Positions 1-12,700 of a stretch of 64,000 nucleotides of DNA are shown piece after piece. The notes under the pieces were generated by a model. It searched no databases. It was not told where the DNA came from and saw nothing but the letters and a program-made list of their open reading frames with translations. Origin of the DNA: Alviniconcha marisindica (lineage: Eukaryota > Mollusca > Gastropoda > Provannidae); NCBI GenBank assembly GCA_018857735.1, contig JABMCL010002678.1, positions 156,336-220,335 of the forward strand, in the 5' to 3' direction. The number at the start of each line of letters is the position of its first letter. Within the stretch, counting starts at the first letter, position 1. The position numbers were made by a program, and so were the translations under genes.

Positions 1-190
1 AATGCTGGCCTCTCTTGTTAAACTCTGCAGTTTCTGGCCTCTTGAAGGAGTGAGTAGTGCTGGCCTCTTTTGTTTAACTCTGCAGTTTCTGGCCTCTTGA
101 AGGAGTGAGCAGTGCTGGCCTCTCTTGTTAAGCTCTGCAGTTTCTGGCCTCTTGAAGGAGTGAGCAGTGCTGGCCTCTCTTGGTACCTGC
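1..190. repeat. 55-bp tandem repeat, 3.3 copies
   Basis: Units begin at 3, 58, 113 and 168 with TGCTGGCCTCT and differ by a few substitutions. The array lies downstream of PXMP2 exon 3 on the gene strand, so it is probably in its last intron. I see no exon between the window edge and 541. Confidence 0.9.
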
Positions 191-426
191 CACCCAACAG
201 ACTGAACCTGGGGAGTGCTTTCAATTAGCTGCCAACTTCTTCAGGAATAAGGACAGGACAGTAGTTCTTTACCTCTTTCGACCCCTGGATTCCTCTAACA
301 TGATGCACATGATGCACCTGTACTGTGCTTAGTGGCTTTAAATTGGATACGTGTATAATTTTCCTCTGCTATGGGGGGAGGGGGGAGGTGCCTTTGGCCA
401 ATTTCCATGCCTGATGTACACACACA

Positions 427-903
427 TATGCTCACACACACTCTCAAACACAGACACACAAACACACGCACATGCATGCACGCACGCACACACACACACA
501 CACGTCACAACATACGACACAAAAATTTAACAAGATAATACCTCCACAATCGCCACGTAGTAGAGAAATATGAGTAGGTAAGGTGGAGCAAAGATCAGTC
601 GGTCAAAGATGAGTCGTTTGATGGCAGAAAACTGTTTCTCCTTCGGCATGTGTTTCTCCATGAACACATACAAATGGTGAACGATGGGGCCATTGACCAC
701 AAACCTGCACAGCGGGGAAGTTGAAAAAAATAAAAAATAATGGATACTTAAAGCACCTAGCCCACACAGGCCCTAAGCGCTTACACATTCCTTAAATTGT
801 ACATATTTTCAAAATTTAGCATTTACAATATGAACACACATGCACGCTCATGTGCACACACACACACACACACTTATGCACACTCATGCACACACACACT
901 CAT

Positions 904-963
<60 letters not shown>

Positions 964-1097
964 CATCATATAGATGCTACTGTACCAACTTACGACAGTG
1001 CAGGCAAACGCATCAGGTGCCAATCATTCCATCAAAACATTTACCTGCATCTCAGTTTCAGTGCAACTACAACTAATGCACGCCCACCCCCCACCCC

Positions 1098-1176
<79 letters not shown>

Positions 1177-1666
1177 GAAAAAGAAGAATCTTAAAACAAA
1201 TTTGTGGACTACCAGCCTTCTAAAAAAGAGAAAGATCGAAACACAAAAGGTAGAAAAGAATGCTTTGTTAATTGGGCAACTGGTCCAAAAACAATCAGTT
1301 CTGTTGTAAGTTCTGTTGTCACCTTGGCAACAACTGATCCGAAAGCCAGGTCATGGCTTATCAACTTCTTTTGTTGATTTTTTATAAATCAACTGACTTT
1401 TTCTAGCTGGAAAAAGGTGATTAGTCAGAAAGTTACAAGTTGTTTTGTGATATGATATCCAATAAAACAAGGACTTTTGGCAGAGGCAGGGGGTGACCTT
1501 TTGTGTGTGTTGACCTTAGCTTAAACAGATATTTTTATCATCTGCTTTTTGTATTTTCTCTTTTCAGTTGTTGTGTCTTCTTTAGAAATAATAACAGATT
1601 ATTTACGGCACCCCATCTCGTAACAGCCCAGAGTGCTTACAAAGACATAAGGATACACTCATTTCA

Positions 1667-1727
<61 letters not shown>
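427..1727. repeat. CA/TG microsatellites in PXMP2 introns
   Basis: Four CA tracts lie at about 427-505 (imperfect), 857-961, 1101-1172 and 1670-1727. Cys/His- or Thr-rich reading frames across them are artefacts of the repeat. Confidence 0.95.
542..704 (-). CDS. PXMP2: PXMP2 exon 3
   Basis: The acceptor is TGTGCAG before 704. The exon encodes the family core FVVNGPIVHH..., ends AIVE in phase 0, and has donor GTATTA at 541. Confidence 0.85.
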
Positions 1728-1728
<1 letters not shown>

Positions 1729-3381
1729 TTTCTCTTCTATCCCTTGGACAAAACATGTTTTGAGAAGGCTGGCTCTTTCAGTGGACACTGTGAAGAGTGG
1801 ACAGAACTGACTCATAAACCATGAAGAGTGGACAGAAATGACCCATACACTGGGAAGAGTGGACAGAACTGACCCAAAAGATGTGTAAGCAAAGACACTG
1901 CGCCAGTTGATTCGCCCCTTGGCCCGAGGATCGGCCACAATCAGCTGAGAGATGACTGTTCCCAGAGCTGATACACATGCACTGAAACATTCAAATCCAA
2001 CTTCACATATTGTAAGTGTTACAGAGGCCATAATTTACATTAGGGTGGTGCTGGTGTTGTGGTGGTGTATGACATTGCTTTTATCATTATATATATACAT
2101 GTATAATAATTAATATCTGATTTCATTTTAGTCCCCAGCACATTTCCTCTTTTGTTTCCACATTCAGTCCCCAGAGAAGCCCCCAGTGGAGGTGAAAATT
2201 TTAACTCCCCTCTTTTGATTTCATCATCATCATTACATCACAAGTTTTTTGTTTTAAAAATTAAAAGAGCTCTAATGGAGACTGTATTTAATTACCTGAT
2301 AACTGTGATAGATAATTATTGCTCACTGCATGGGTGACATCTTTATGAAAAATGTGATGTGTTGAAATGTCTGTATTTTTGTTTTTATTATGAGTTCTTT
2401 GTACAATGCAGTGACTTTAACTCTGGTTAGAGAATGAAGCTTCATAAGAATTATTTATTATTATACTTTGAGAGACTATGTGTCAGTAACACAATTCATG
2501 ACAAAAAGTATGTCCAGTATCTAAGGCAATCCAAGTTAGTTCTTGCTAAAAGATTTTTGCCTCAATAAAATAACACACTTTACAAATAGCAGGTGTGTAC
2601 ATGAATCTTTCCAAAGGGGGTGGGGGGCACCTTGCTGCAGTTTCAGTTTTTTTGTAATTTATAAAAAAAATATTATTTCTGTCATAAAATTCTCAACCAC
2701 ACTCTGTTTAGGTTGAAGTTAGTTGGGGTGGGGGTGGGGGGGTGGGGGGTGGGGGTGGGGGGGGGGGGAACAAATAAGTAGCTGATTGTTGAGGCATTTT
2801 GATCTGGAGGATCTTAAGAGTTTTACTGGGGGTTGGCGGGGAGAGGGGCCTGCTCCTTTCATAAAGAGCCTACTGGTGGGGTCATCAGCCCCCCCTCCCT
2901 CCCCTCCCCTCACCCCTTCCCTGAGGTGAATCTGATTTTTGCTACCCCAGTGCTAAACCAAAAATCGTATAACTAAAGCAAATGTGTAGCTATACGATTT
3001 TTTCTTAAACTGAGAGCAGCTTTTGCCATTTTTCTCATCTACCATACCGTAGGGTCAGAAATGAGAAAGGTCAAATTGTGATCACCTTTGACCTGGGCAG
3101 ACTACCGAACCATTATCTTCCAGTTTTTCAGTTTTATAACGTGCTAATTCTGCATTAATCTATTAATTTTACCCACATCACGATGTTTTCTTTAACGGTA
3201 TTTAAGTATGGTGTATAATAAAGTACATAAAATCAGAGAACAAAACTACTCGTGCACTTGTGTCGTCTGCTCACTTTGTCACAGATTTCGTCAACACAGG
3301 CCGCTGCTGCAAAAGACGGACGTATTCCTGTAGCGCCCTCTTAAAGATGTTTCCGTCTCTTGCATCTTTACTTACACTCAT
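542..3381 (-). CDS. PXMP2: PXMP2-like peroxisomal membrane protein (Mpv17/PMP22 family), 5' three exons; C-terminus off window
   Basis: Member of the Mpv17/PMP22 family of small four-helix membrane proteins; PXMP2 forms a solute channel in the peroxisomal membrane. Exons are 3275-3381, 1874-1981 and 542-704, and both junctions agree in phase (AA+T gives Asn; GG+G gives Gly). The product starts MSVSKDARDG and runs through ALQEYVRLLQQRPVLTKSVT, SALGTVISQLIV, the family signature FVVNGPIVHHLYVFMEKH and FDRLIFAPPYLLIFLYY. This gives 126 codons; family members are about 170-200 aa, so roughly 60 residues, including the NWRVWTP-type C-terminal signature, should lie left of the window. The start was chosen because it is the first ATG in the exon and gives the expected short N-terminus. 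The gene is divergent from the VWC gene at 3643. Confidence 0.85.
1785..1875 (-). repeat. PXMP2: three-copy ~35-bp repeat starting at the PXMP2 exon 2 splice donor
   Basis: On the gene strand GTCAGTTCTGTCCACTCTTC occurs at the true donor and again, with one variant (GTCATTTCTG), twice more downstream. Two of the three units keep an intact GTCAGT. Confidence 0.85.
1874..1981 (-). CDS. PXMP2: PXMP2 exon 2
   Basis: The acceptor TTTCAG precedes T1981. The exon encodes ACVSALGTVISQLIV, a basic PRAKGRINWR loop and VFAYTSFG. The donor is GTCAGT at 1873. The flanking intron immediately repeats the donor region (see 1785-1875). Confidence 0.85.
2725..2768. repeat. G-rich tract (GGGGGTGGGG type)
   Basis: G-runs on the plus strand in PXMP2 intron 1, ending in an uninterrupted run of about 11 G. 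It could form a G-quadruplex. A second G-run lies at about 5402-5420. Confidence 0.9.
2967..2999. repeat. 33-bp exact duplicate, copy 1
   Basis: The 33 bases from GTATAACTAAAGC to TATACGATT are repeated exactly at 4253-4285, while the flanks differ. The ends are partly self-complementary (ATCGTATA/TATACGAT). Confidence 0.9.
3275..3381 (-). CDS. PXMP2: PXMP2 exon 1 (35 codons + 2 nt)
   Basis: Contains the start codon (3381-3379) and the helix-1 N-terminal segment ending TKSVT. The donor is GTGAGC at 3274 and the exon ends in phase 2. Confidence 0.85.
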
Positions 3382-3642
3382 TTTGCGATATTTTTTATAT
3401 GTCTCTGCCTACTGAAAAGGTGCTGTCACGCCAAACACACACTAGAACACACAAGCACTGGTTTAGCGTCAAACCCCCACCATGTTCAATCTCGCAGTCT
3501 CTCGTGATATTTGAGATTGTCTGCGCGGTTATGTCGGACCAGAGAGGAGACCATCAGCCTCGTAAATTGTGATCACTTCGAAGCGAGGGTGGTGTCCAAG
3601 AATTCCGGGAAATATGGGATCTGTGTGATGGAAACACTAGCC
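3382..3642. promoter_or_regulatory. probable bidirectional promoter between PXMP2 and the VWC-TM gene
   Basis: Only 261 bp separate the two divergent start codons, so both 5'UTRs and core promoters must fit here unless there are upstream noncoding exons. I see no convincing TATA box in either direction. Confidence 0.6.
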
Positions 3643-3712
3643 ATGGGAGATTTACCGAAAAGGGGCGGTGTGTTTCTGCTTGTGGTTTTTACCACACTGT
3701 TGTCAGCACATG
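3643..3712 (+). CDS. VWC-TM gene exon 1 (signal peptide)
   Basis: Good start context (AGCCATGG). It encodes a hydrophobic signal peptide and ends in phase 1 before donor GTGAGA at 3713. Confidence 0.75.
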
Positions 3713-6700
3713 GTGAGAAACCCTGAAATTCATTATGATCATCTCAGACAGAATAACCAATACTGTTCGGCAACAGAATCAGATCTATACAGAGCACTTT
3801 TTTCTTTCTTTTCTAAAGCCACATCATGTGTGGCTGTAGTGATTGCTTCACTAAAGTGCCGGGGCTTTTTTCGGGCATATAAAGGAGTACAAAAATACGA
3901 CAATGTAAGTGTAAGTCACAAAACAGGAGAAGGGGTAGCCTAAAGAGTCGGACGTTTCAGGAAATTGTTGATAATAATATCATGGTTAAAATGATGAGTT
4001 CACAAAACCACCTTCGTGAGAGAGGATAAATCAGTATACTATGAAATAATACCAGCTGATAGTAATACATTTTTTATTATTTTGGGGGGGTTCATTTCAA
4101 CCCACACTGATAGTGATACACTCTTTCTTTCTGCATGGTAATGTAATCAGTATTTTTAGATACTCTGATCACTAAGGAACTGACTCTGCTGTCACACTGT
4201 GAGATTGCATACTTGTAAAACAGATTATAAGACAGTTTAACAACCCTTCTTAGTATAACTAAAGCAAATGTGTAGCTATACGATTAAAATCCAGTCCAGT
4301 CTTCACCAAGTTCATGATATTGATAATGTATACCCTGATCATCAAACTTCAGAGAACTGACTCAGCAGAGAATGAGAGATCCAGTTACTCACACTCACAG
4401 TCACAGACTTTATGTTTTCATATTAAAATTATCAAGCTGTTGGTAAATGGTATCAATGTTGACTGTGGTGTGTGCAGATTTGTCCTTGATGTGCACGCTG
4501 TAAATGGTTTTAAATGCTAGAGTGAAGGGGAGGAGAGGGTGGGACCATACAATGATACATAATTACAAACTAATATTCAGTCTCACATGAGAAGTTATGT
4601 CTGTAGTGTAATGCTAGTTAGGATAATAAGACTGACTAACACTGTAGTGTAACAGTACACTGGTTGTGTCCCCATCTGGCTCTGGTCTGACATTGATTGG
4701 AGGTGTAGCTCTTGCTCTTAGTCATAGCTATTAATGCGACCATTACAGTTACACTACAGTTACACTAGTTACACTTACAGTTACAGTGTTAAATTCCTTA
4801 AACTTTGCAAGGTTGTTACTAATGCTTGAGATTTTCTTTGTATTATGTATACATCATTACACGTAATGATGTATACATTATCAACAGGTACACTATCCTA
4901 TGTTGCTGCTCCACAAAATGGGTGGGACAAGTTTTAGTTTATAGTCTCGCTGTCAGTGTTAAACTGTTATTTAAGTTTCAACCTATTGGGGTTACATCGA
5001 TTACAGATGCTGGGACATGCTAAGGCAGTGTAGCTAGGGTGGTTAGCAAGTATGTGTGAGGCTGAGTACAGCTTTTGTCCCTGTCCTGCTCTAGTCTCCC
5101 TTTTGTTCACTGTCACCCTGCATCTTGCACTTGTAAGCAATGTGGCCCTGAGGCTCAAAGTCAAACAGGCATCTGCAGGCAGCCAGTGTTTCTTGGAAGC
5201 TGTGCTTGTAGCTTTTGTCCCGTGTTGTGCTTGCACTAACAGCAACACTAATATTAGCAGTAACGGTAGGTAGTACTAGTAGCATTAATTGCTCTGCTAA
5301 ATAAATAAATATTCTAACTTCTAAATTTAAGTTCAAACATCTTGTTTTAGAACACTAGCAGTGATTCTGTTTCAGACTCTCTTCTTCTTCTTTTTTTTTT
5401 GTGGGGGGGGGGGGGGGGGGATGTTTTCTTTCTTCTAAATCTAAGTACCTGTACTGCAAATTTTATTCAGTTCAGGCCACTGGTAAGCACAGCTGCACTG
5501 TTATCTAGTGCTTATTAATCTGATGCAGGAATTTGGACTGAGTGTCTATCCCTCCACAGAGGATGTTCTTCTTTGTTAATGTTAGAATACTTCTATTTCT
5601 AAGATTTATAAATTATTATGATTTATAACTTAAGGTTAAAGAAACATAAACTTCCCTGGCAGGATCTGATGAGAATTCCCAAACTACTATTAATACTATA
5701 GTATTAGTATTATGTAATTAGTAGACTAGTACTACTACTACTACTATAGTATAATTATGTATATTATATTATGTATATACTGTTTAAATGTTATGTATAG
5801 GTGCACCTTAAGGCCCCCAAGGCTTGGTCACAAGATGTGAAAAATGGAGGAGGAGAAATAAAGTTAAACTGAGCCTGGTCTCAGCCCCACCACCACCACC
5901 ACACCTCTTCCCCTACTTGCCCTGTCCCTTGCTGGGTTAGAGAGGCCTGATCAGGCAGTGTTGACTCTAATGACAGGCCTCAGCCTTTCTCTGATTAGTC
6001 TGCTCTTCAGCCCTGAGGGATCTCCCCTACAAACCTGTGGCTTTGCAACTTGTCCGTGTGGTGTAGTCCAACTCCAAGGGCTGTCAGGATGACCCCTTTA
6101 AGGCAGTTGGCTTGGTGTTTGTCTAGGTGCTGGGCTGTGTGTGTTACTGTGTGTGTGTGTTTGTCAGGGGTTGTTGCAAACTTGCAGATGAAAATCAATC
6201 CCATTGCAAGGGAGGTGGGAGATGTCAGGGTCACCCTCACACACACAGGCACAGGCAGGATGTAGGATTTGTTATGAAATCAAACTTGGCTGAGCTTTTC
6301 ACAAGTCCAGTGCGTCCTGTTATGATTTATTATTTAAGCCCTTTCCTTGCCAGTGAGTGTGTACCAGTTGTTGCAGTTTTCCTCCAACCAAGGCTACTGC
6401 CATTAGTGTCAAACAATTTTTGCTGAGCGGAAATGTTTATTATATGGAAAAAAACAAAGCGAAGAAGCATCACAGGCCTTATCAATGGGAGTGGAATAAA
6501 TAATAGACACACAGCAGTTTTTTGTTCAATATCTGGTCCTGTATGTTAAAAAAAATCAATGTTTCAAAGTGGCAGATATGTAACGCTAACACTGTGTGAC
6601 TGTAAAAGTACCGATGCATTATATGCAATTGTTGCCATTTGATACCCAGCAGTCTGTATCAGTTATGTGTCACAAACAAGGCCAGTATGTGTGGCAAAAC

Positions 6701-9700
6701 TGATCAATTTATTCATCACAAGTCAACCTTTTTAAGAGCAAATCAACATGGCTTTACCCTGCAGACCTCAAATTTGACTCTTTTTTAATAATTTTTTTAA
6801 ATAATAAAATAAATAAATCATCTTTCATAATTATTATATTTAAATTTTAATATTATAGAACAGTCAAGTGAAGCCTGTTCACATGAAAATATTGGCACAT
6901 TTTCTCTGTTTTCATGCCAACTAACAACTTGTGTCCTCGCCTTGGTTCCCGGTTAACAGCTTAATTTAATTGGAAGTTATGGAACTATTTAGGTCACAGG
7001 TCTTGACACTCAACAGCCCAATGAGAAAGACTGCTATTTATAATTCAGTCAGGCACATCATGACATATTATGACAGCCCTGGGGCAAGGAATTAACTAAG
7101 TATTTCAAGTATTTCCTGGTTTGCTGATGGCTGTGGTTGCTTGTCATTGTCACTTACTCAGTAATGGTTGTTTGAAAATGTGTCTGACACTACTTCATCA
7201 TTCCACGGTTAACATACAGTCACAGTGGAGGATATGTTTTATAAACCATCCCTGTACTACTTCTGTATTTGTCATTATTTCAGTTATTCAAAACCACAGT
7301 TGCACCCCCCCACACACACATAAGTCACAAATAATCTTATTCGTGCCTGCTTTTAAGAGTATCCTCCATACACTGATACAGTGTTGGTTTAGACATTTAA
7401 CACAGGTAGTCAGAAGACATTATCCTGACATCATACTCCACCCCTGCATGCACATGCACACACACACACACACACACACATTACATATAATTATAATGCA
7501 CTTCACAAGTTCAAACATTAGAACTAGAACCAGCTGTTACTGTAAATTGTCCCACAGTGACTGATACCATTGATAGTGGGGAAACTCAGGTATTATAAAC
7601 TAGTTATGCTGAATCAGTGATACTGACATGTGCCAGTCTTTTTACATGCTTATCAGATAGTATGTTTTTGTTTTTATTAAATGGGGAATGGGATTTCATT
7701 TTCCAGCACCTGCCAATCATATTAGCCTTCTAAATGAGGGGCAGATGTTATTGCAACTAACATGCTGACTGACAGTTTCTGTCTCATCTTGGATGCAGAA
7801 ATCAAAGGTTCCATTTGCTGAGAATACAAATCTATCAAATGCTTCATCCTTCTCATCGGTCATCTAGAGGAGGTCGTAGCATTTGCATGCTTCATCTACT
7901 ACAAGGCCTTTGGCCTTTGTAATTTCTCTCCTTGGATTTGATTCAGCATAAAAGATGACATGCAGTGAACTGTGAATCAGAATTTTACAAGTTTACAAGT
8001 GATTTCATTGACTGGGTGTTAAATCAAATACCAAGTAAGACAGTAACTTTTGTTTTCTGTCACAGGGGATACAGGAAGCAAGCCATGCACAGACAGCGAT
8101 GGCAAAGTGATTCCTCACGGCCAGAACTTCATCCCAGACTTCAGTGATGCCTGCAAGATCTGCACCTGCGACAACGGCTTCCCCATCCTGTGTCGCACCG
8201 CAGCCTGCTCCCCACCCCCGGGCTGCAAGCAGACTAAACCCGTCCCGCGGAAGTGCTGTCAGTTCACCTGTGAGGATGGGGACGGGAACTCGCTGACGCC
8301 TCCCATTGATCTCAACACCACCCTGGATGGAACCCCCACCACTGGTACGTTGACTAGCTTGGCCCAGAACACTGTGCAGGAGCATGGAATAATGGACTTT
8401 ATGAAGAGTATGGTGCTGGACGAAACTGATGCTTACTGATACAGTGCCCATCCTTGCAAGCTGCATTCCTGTCTAATTTATGGTCATAAAAGTGCAGTAT
8501 TTTTTGTGGTACTTGTACTTGCACTCCTGTCTAATTTATGGTCATAAAAGTGCAGTATTTTTTGTGGTGTTTGCACTCCTGTCTATATGGTCATAAAACA
8601 TTAACAGTGCAGTATTTTTGTGGTACTTGCACTCCTGTTTAATTTATGGTCATAAAAGTGCAGTGTTTTTTGTGGTGCTTGTACTCCTGTCTAATTTATG
8701 ATCATAAAAGTGCAGTGTTTTTTGTCACTCCTGTCTAATTTATGGTCATAAAATTGCAGTGTTTTTTTGTGGTGCTTACACTCCTGTCTAATTTATGGTC
8801 ATAAAAGTGCAGTTTTTTTTGGTGGTGCTTGCACTCCTGTCTAATTTATGGTCATAAAAGTACAGTGTTTTTTGTGGTGTATGCACTCCTGTCTAATTCA
8901 TGGTCATAAAAGTGCAGAGTTTTTTGTGGTGCTTGCACTCCTGTATAATTTATGGTCATAAAAATGCAGTGTTTTTTGTGTTTTGGGGTGGTTGTTTTTT
9001 GCATTTAACTGAGATTATTTTTCTGTTGCTTGGTATTTCCAGGGACACCCCCACCCCATCTCTCCACCCTATGCTGTCACCTAAAATATACATGATTGCC
9101 CAGAATAAAAACCAGTAACTTAAAAAATATTGTAACTGACTGGAAGAATATTGGGGGAAAAAGAAGCACTGTAAGTAAGATTTGCATCGTAAACTAGTTG
9201 AACGTGGTCATTGGGAAATTGCTATGGTTGATACGACAAGTTAAAAGTGATCATTGGGAAATTGCTATGGCTGATACGACAACTGACCTGATGGTGTTGG
9301 TGGTGGTGGTTGCAGATGAGGAGGACAACATCACCAACCTGTCTTTGCGTCTGGTGGCCAGCACCGTCACCTCCTTCCTGGTGTTGGCACTGCTCCTCTT
9401 CATGGTTCACCGCCTGCGCCAAAGACGGCTTATGCTGGCTATGCGACGTGAGTGATGGTTCTTCTGCTTTCTCCTCCAGTTTCTTCCTGTCTCCATCTTC
9501 CATTGTCTCTTCCTGTTTTGTCTTCTCCTCTCCGCTTTCTCCTCCTTTTCACCTCTTCTCCATTACTGCCATCAAGTATGATCAAGGAAAGACTATGAAG
9601 CCTTTCAGAGCTTTCTGAAAGTATCCAAAGGCTACTGAAACTGGATTATTTGCTTCCTTTCCTGCTCAGTCATGGTGTGGTTTGTGTGTGTGTGTGCGTG

Positions 9701-12700
9701 TGTGTGTGTGTGTGTGCATGTGTGGCTGTAAAAATATATGAATTTATGCGAACTATCTATAGGTTTATAATTACTGTGTATACATTCGTGTCACTGCCTT
9801 TAGGTTTCCAGAAGAGTTGTCTGTGGGCTGTCTTGTTTATATATATATATATATGTGTTTGCAGTTTTAGCTTGTGGGAGCATTTGTGTCCACCTGGCAC
9901 TGTGAACGTGCGTTATTTTGTGTGGAACCGAAAGTTCTGTATTTATAAATATTTGTTCATTCATTCATTCATCGCCTGCTCTGTCTTTTTTCATTCATTC
10001 ATTCATCACCTCCTCTGTCTTCTCCTCCTCCTCCTTTTCCTTCTTCTCTTCATCACATCCTCCTCCTCTTTGTTTTGTTGCTCCTCCTCCTTCTTCCCCA
10101 CCTCACCTACTTCTTCCTCTTCTTTTGCTTCATTTAATTTTCATCCTGTAGAACATGCATTGTCTGGTCTCTGATCTGGAGTTGAGTGCAGATATATAGT
10201 AATATACCTGTGAGCTGCATCCCCACCCCCGGTGATGTCCAACATGACAGTTCATAAATGAGGCCATGCTAGAGTTATGGTCAGTTGAGTGCAGATACAC
10301 CTGTGGCTGCATCCCCATCCCCGGTGATGTCCAACATGACTGTTCATAAATGCAAGAGGCCATGCTATCTAGAGTGATGGTCAGTTGAGTACTGATACAC
10401 CTGTGAGCTGCGTCCCCATCTCCAGTGATGTCCAAACAAAAAGTGAATACTTAAGCTTTTGAACTGCTTCAGATGTCTTCACTTGTGAGGAGAAGAAATA
10501 TGTCTGTCCACAGGTTTGGTAAAGGCATCTTTGCAGAAGATTCACACTTTGTCACATAAGCCTCATTGAAAGGTGTTTTGTTGTGAATCATTTTGGACAT
10601 TTGTACAGTTAAGGTCAGTTTGATCCTGGCAGGTGAAGCGTGATGTCTGCAGTGGAAAATAAGTTCTCACGTATTTTACTGTCTGCAGGCTTTGAGGCCC
10701 AGGCCCGGCAGCAGCGAGGGGAGGACGATGACCTTGACCACTACATACCAGCAGCCTTTCTGCACATCGAGTGCCCCCCCTATGAGGACCCCCCTCCCCC
10801 CTACTCGCCCCCCAAACCGCCCCACATCCTGCCGGAGGAATCCCCTCCCCCCTATCAGGAGCTGGAGAGCATTTCCTCCGACCTGGACGCCAACGCCAAC
10901 ATCTCCAACAACAACAACAACAATGACCAGACCTGCACTCAGCACCAGCAGGAAGGCGGCACGAGTCCCACCGCCGCTGGACCGGATCCAGACAGAAATG
11001 CTCCCAGCCAGAGCTTTGGCACCAACATCGTTGACATCATAGATGCCTTCAACAGGAGCTCAGAAACTTGCTCTGGGGACTTTTGCAGCCACGTCGCTGG
11101 TGGAGGGAGGAATTCCGGCCCGCTGCCCAGCAGCAAGGAAGACGAGACGGAGCTGCAGTTGATCTCCAGGCGAGAGTCCTGCCCCTTGGACCAAAGCTCT
11201 GTGCCATTTCATCAGGATTATTCACTGTTTGCTGGCAGCTCATCCAGAAGCGGTGCCAGCGCTGCCAGCGAGCAGACTCATCCGAAGGAAGCTGTGTCGC
11301 ACGTTACCTTGAGCGAGGTTCCAGTGATCCCAGACCCCAGGCAGAGAAACAGCGATGGCTTTGGAGGAACAGGGAGCCGGGGTGGTGCCCGAGGCGTCCG
11401 GAAGACGGGACGCAGCTGCAGCTTCTCGTTCACGCACCACCCAGACGAGGATGTCTCTATGGCGGGCATGGCCCTGGCTCCCATGGCCCACAGCTACCAC
11501 GCCGCCACCACAGCAGACAGCGGGGTTCAAACCCACGGAAGCTACACCGCCTCACTCTCTCGCCACCGGGCCAGGGCTGCCAATGCCAGTCAGGTGAAGA
11601 GCACACTGAAGGAGGAGGCGGAAGGATCACCACAGCAGCGCATGCTGACCAAGCCCCTGGTAAAGTGCGATGCCTCCGTTCAGCAGAGTCACCGCCTCTT
11701 GCAGGAGGAGCTGCGCCGGAGCCTGCCGCCAGCTTTTGTCAGCGCCGGTGAGGGTCATCCACAGGGAAGCTGCATGCCCGGTAACCTTGGAAGTGCTTCT
11801 GCCGGTGGTCACGGCAGCGTGGTAGTTGGTAGTTGCGGGAATTCTATGGGCAGTAACCACCTGGGTAAGGCTGGCAGCTGCTCCCCAGACCCAGACATTG
11901 GAATCTCTTTGTCATCCCCGGAGCACGTTGCGGAAGTGCCCGCTCATCTGCCCCGCTCGCATTCAGTTAACTCCACCCTTTCAGTCTGCTCGGAGACTGG
12001 GGAAGTGCGCTTGAAGAGGGCTATGGCAGAAGGAGAGCATACCGTGCTGCAGAACGACTCGCAGTACCCTGATCATGGCTTGCCCAGATCTTCACCGCCT
12101 CACCCCAGCCTTGCTGACGATCACGGGCACGATATGTCCAGTCACGATAGTCCATCCTCACTGCCAAACTACACCTTCCCCAGCAGTGCAGCCCACTTCC
12201 CCGGCGTGGACAACCCGCCTTGTGCCCACCGGTCAGACCCTCCGGTGCCCCGTGCCAAAACAGCAGCAGCAGCAGCGGTGACCCCTCGTCGCCCTGTCCC
12301 CAACCCTCCCAGCCAGGAACTGAGGACAGGAGCTGCAGCTCCTAATGGTCGGTCTCACTCCATGGCCAAACCCAAACACAAGAAAATCCATTTTGTGCCG
12401 CTAGAGAAGAGCAAGACGTTCAAAGCGAAAAAGGAGAAAGGGAATAAGGGCAGCAAAAAAGGCGAGATGGGTCAAACCGCTCGTCACCATGACAGCGGTG
12501 GATCCAGACCAGACTCTTTAGCTCACTCTCATGCCGCTGCCATGCAGGATTCCAGCGAGCCCAGAATGCATCAGCCAAAGTTGGCGGACATCATGCGGGG
12601 CAGGCTGTCGGCCAATGCCCAGTCAGTCAAACAGTACGGCTTCCTGGACAGCTTCGCTTCCAGTCCTCAGGAGGACACGGGTGTGGAGTCCAGCCCGAGA

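Noticed and set aside
840..1194. Thr/His-rich proteins across CA tracts (also Cys/Val-rich ones at 28.9, 29.1 and 39.7 kb)
   Set aside because: Artefacts of CA/TG microsatellites.
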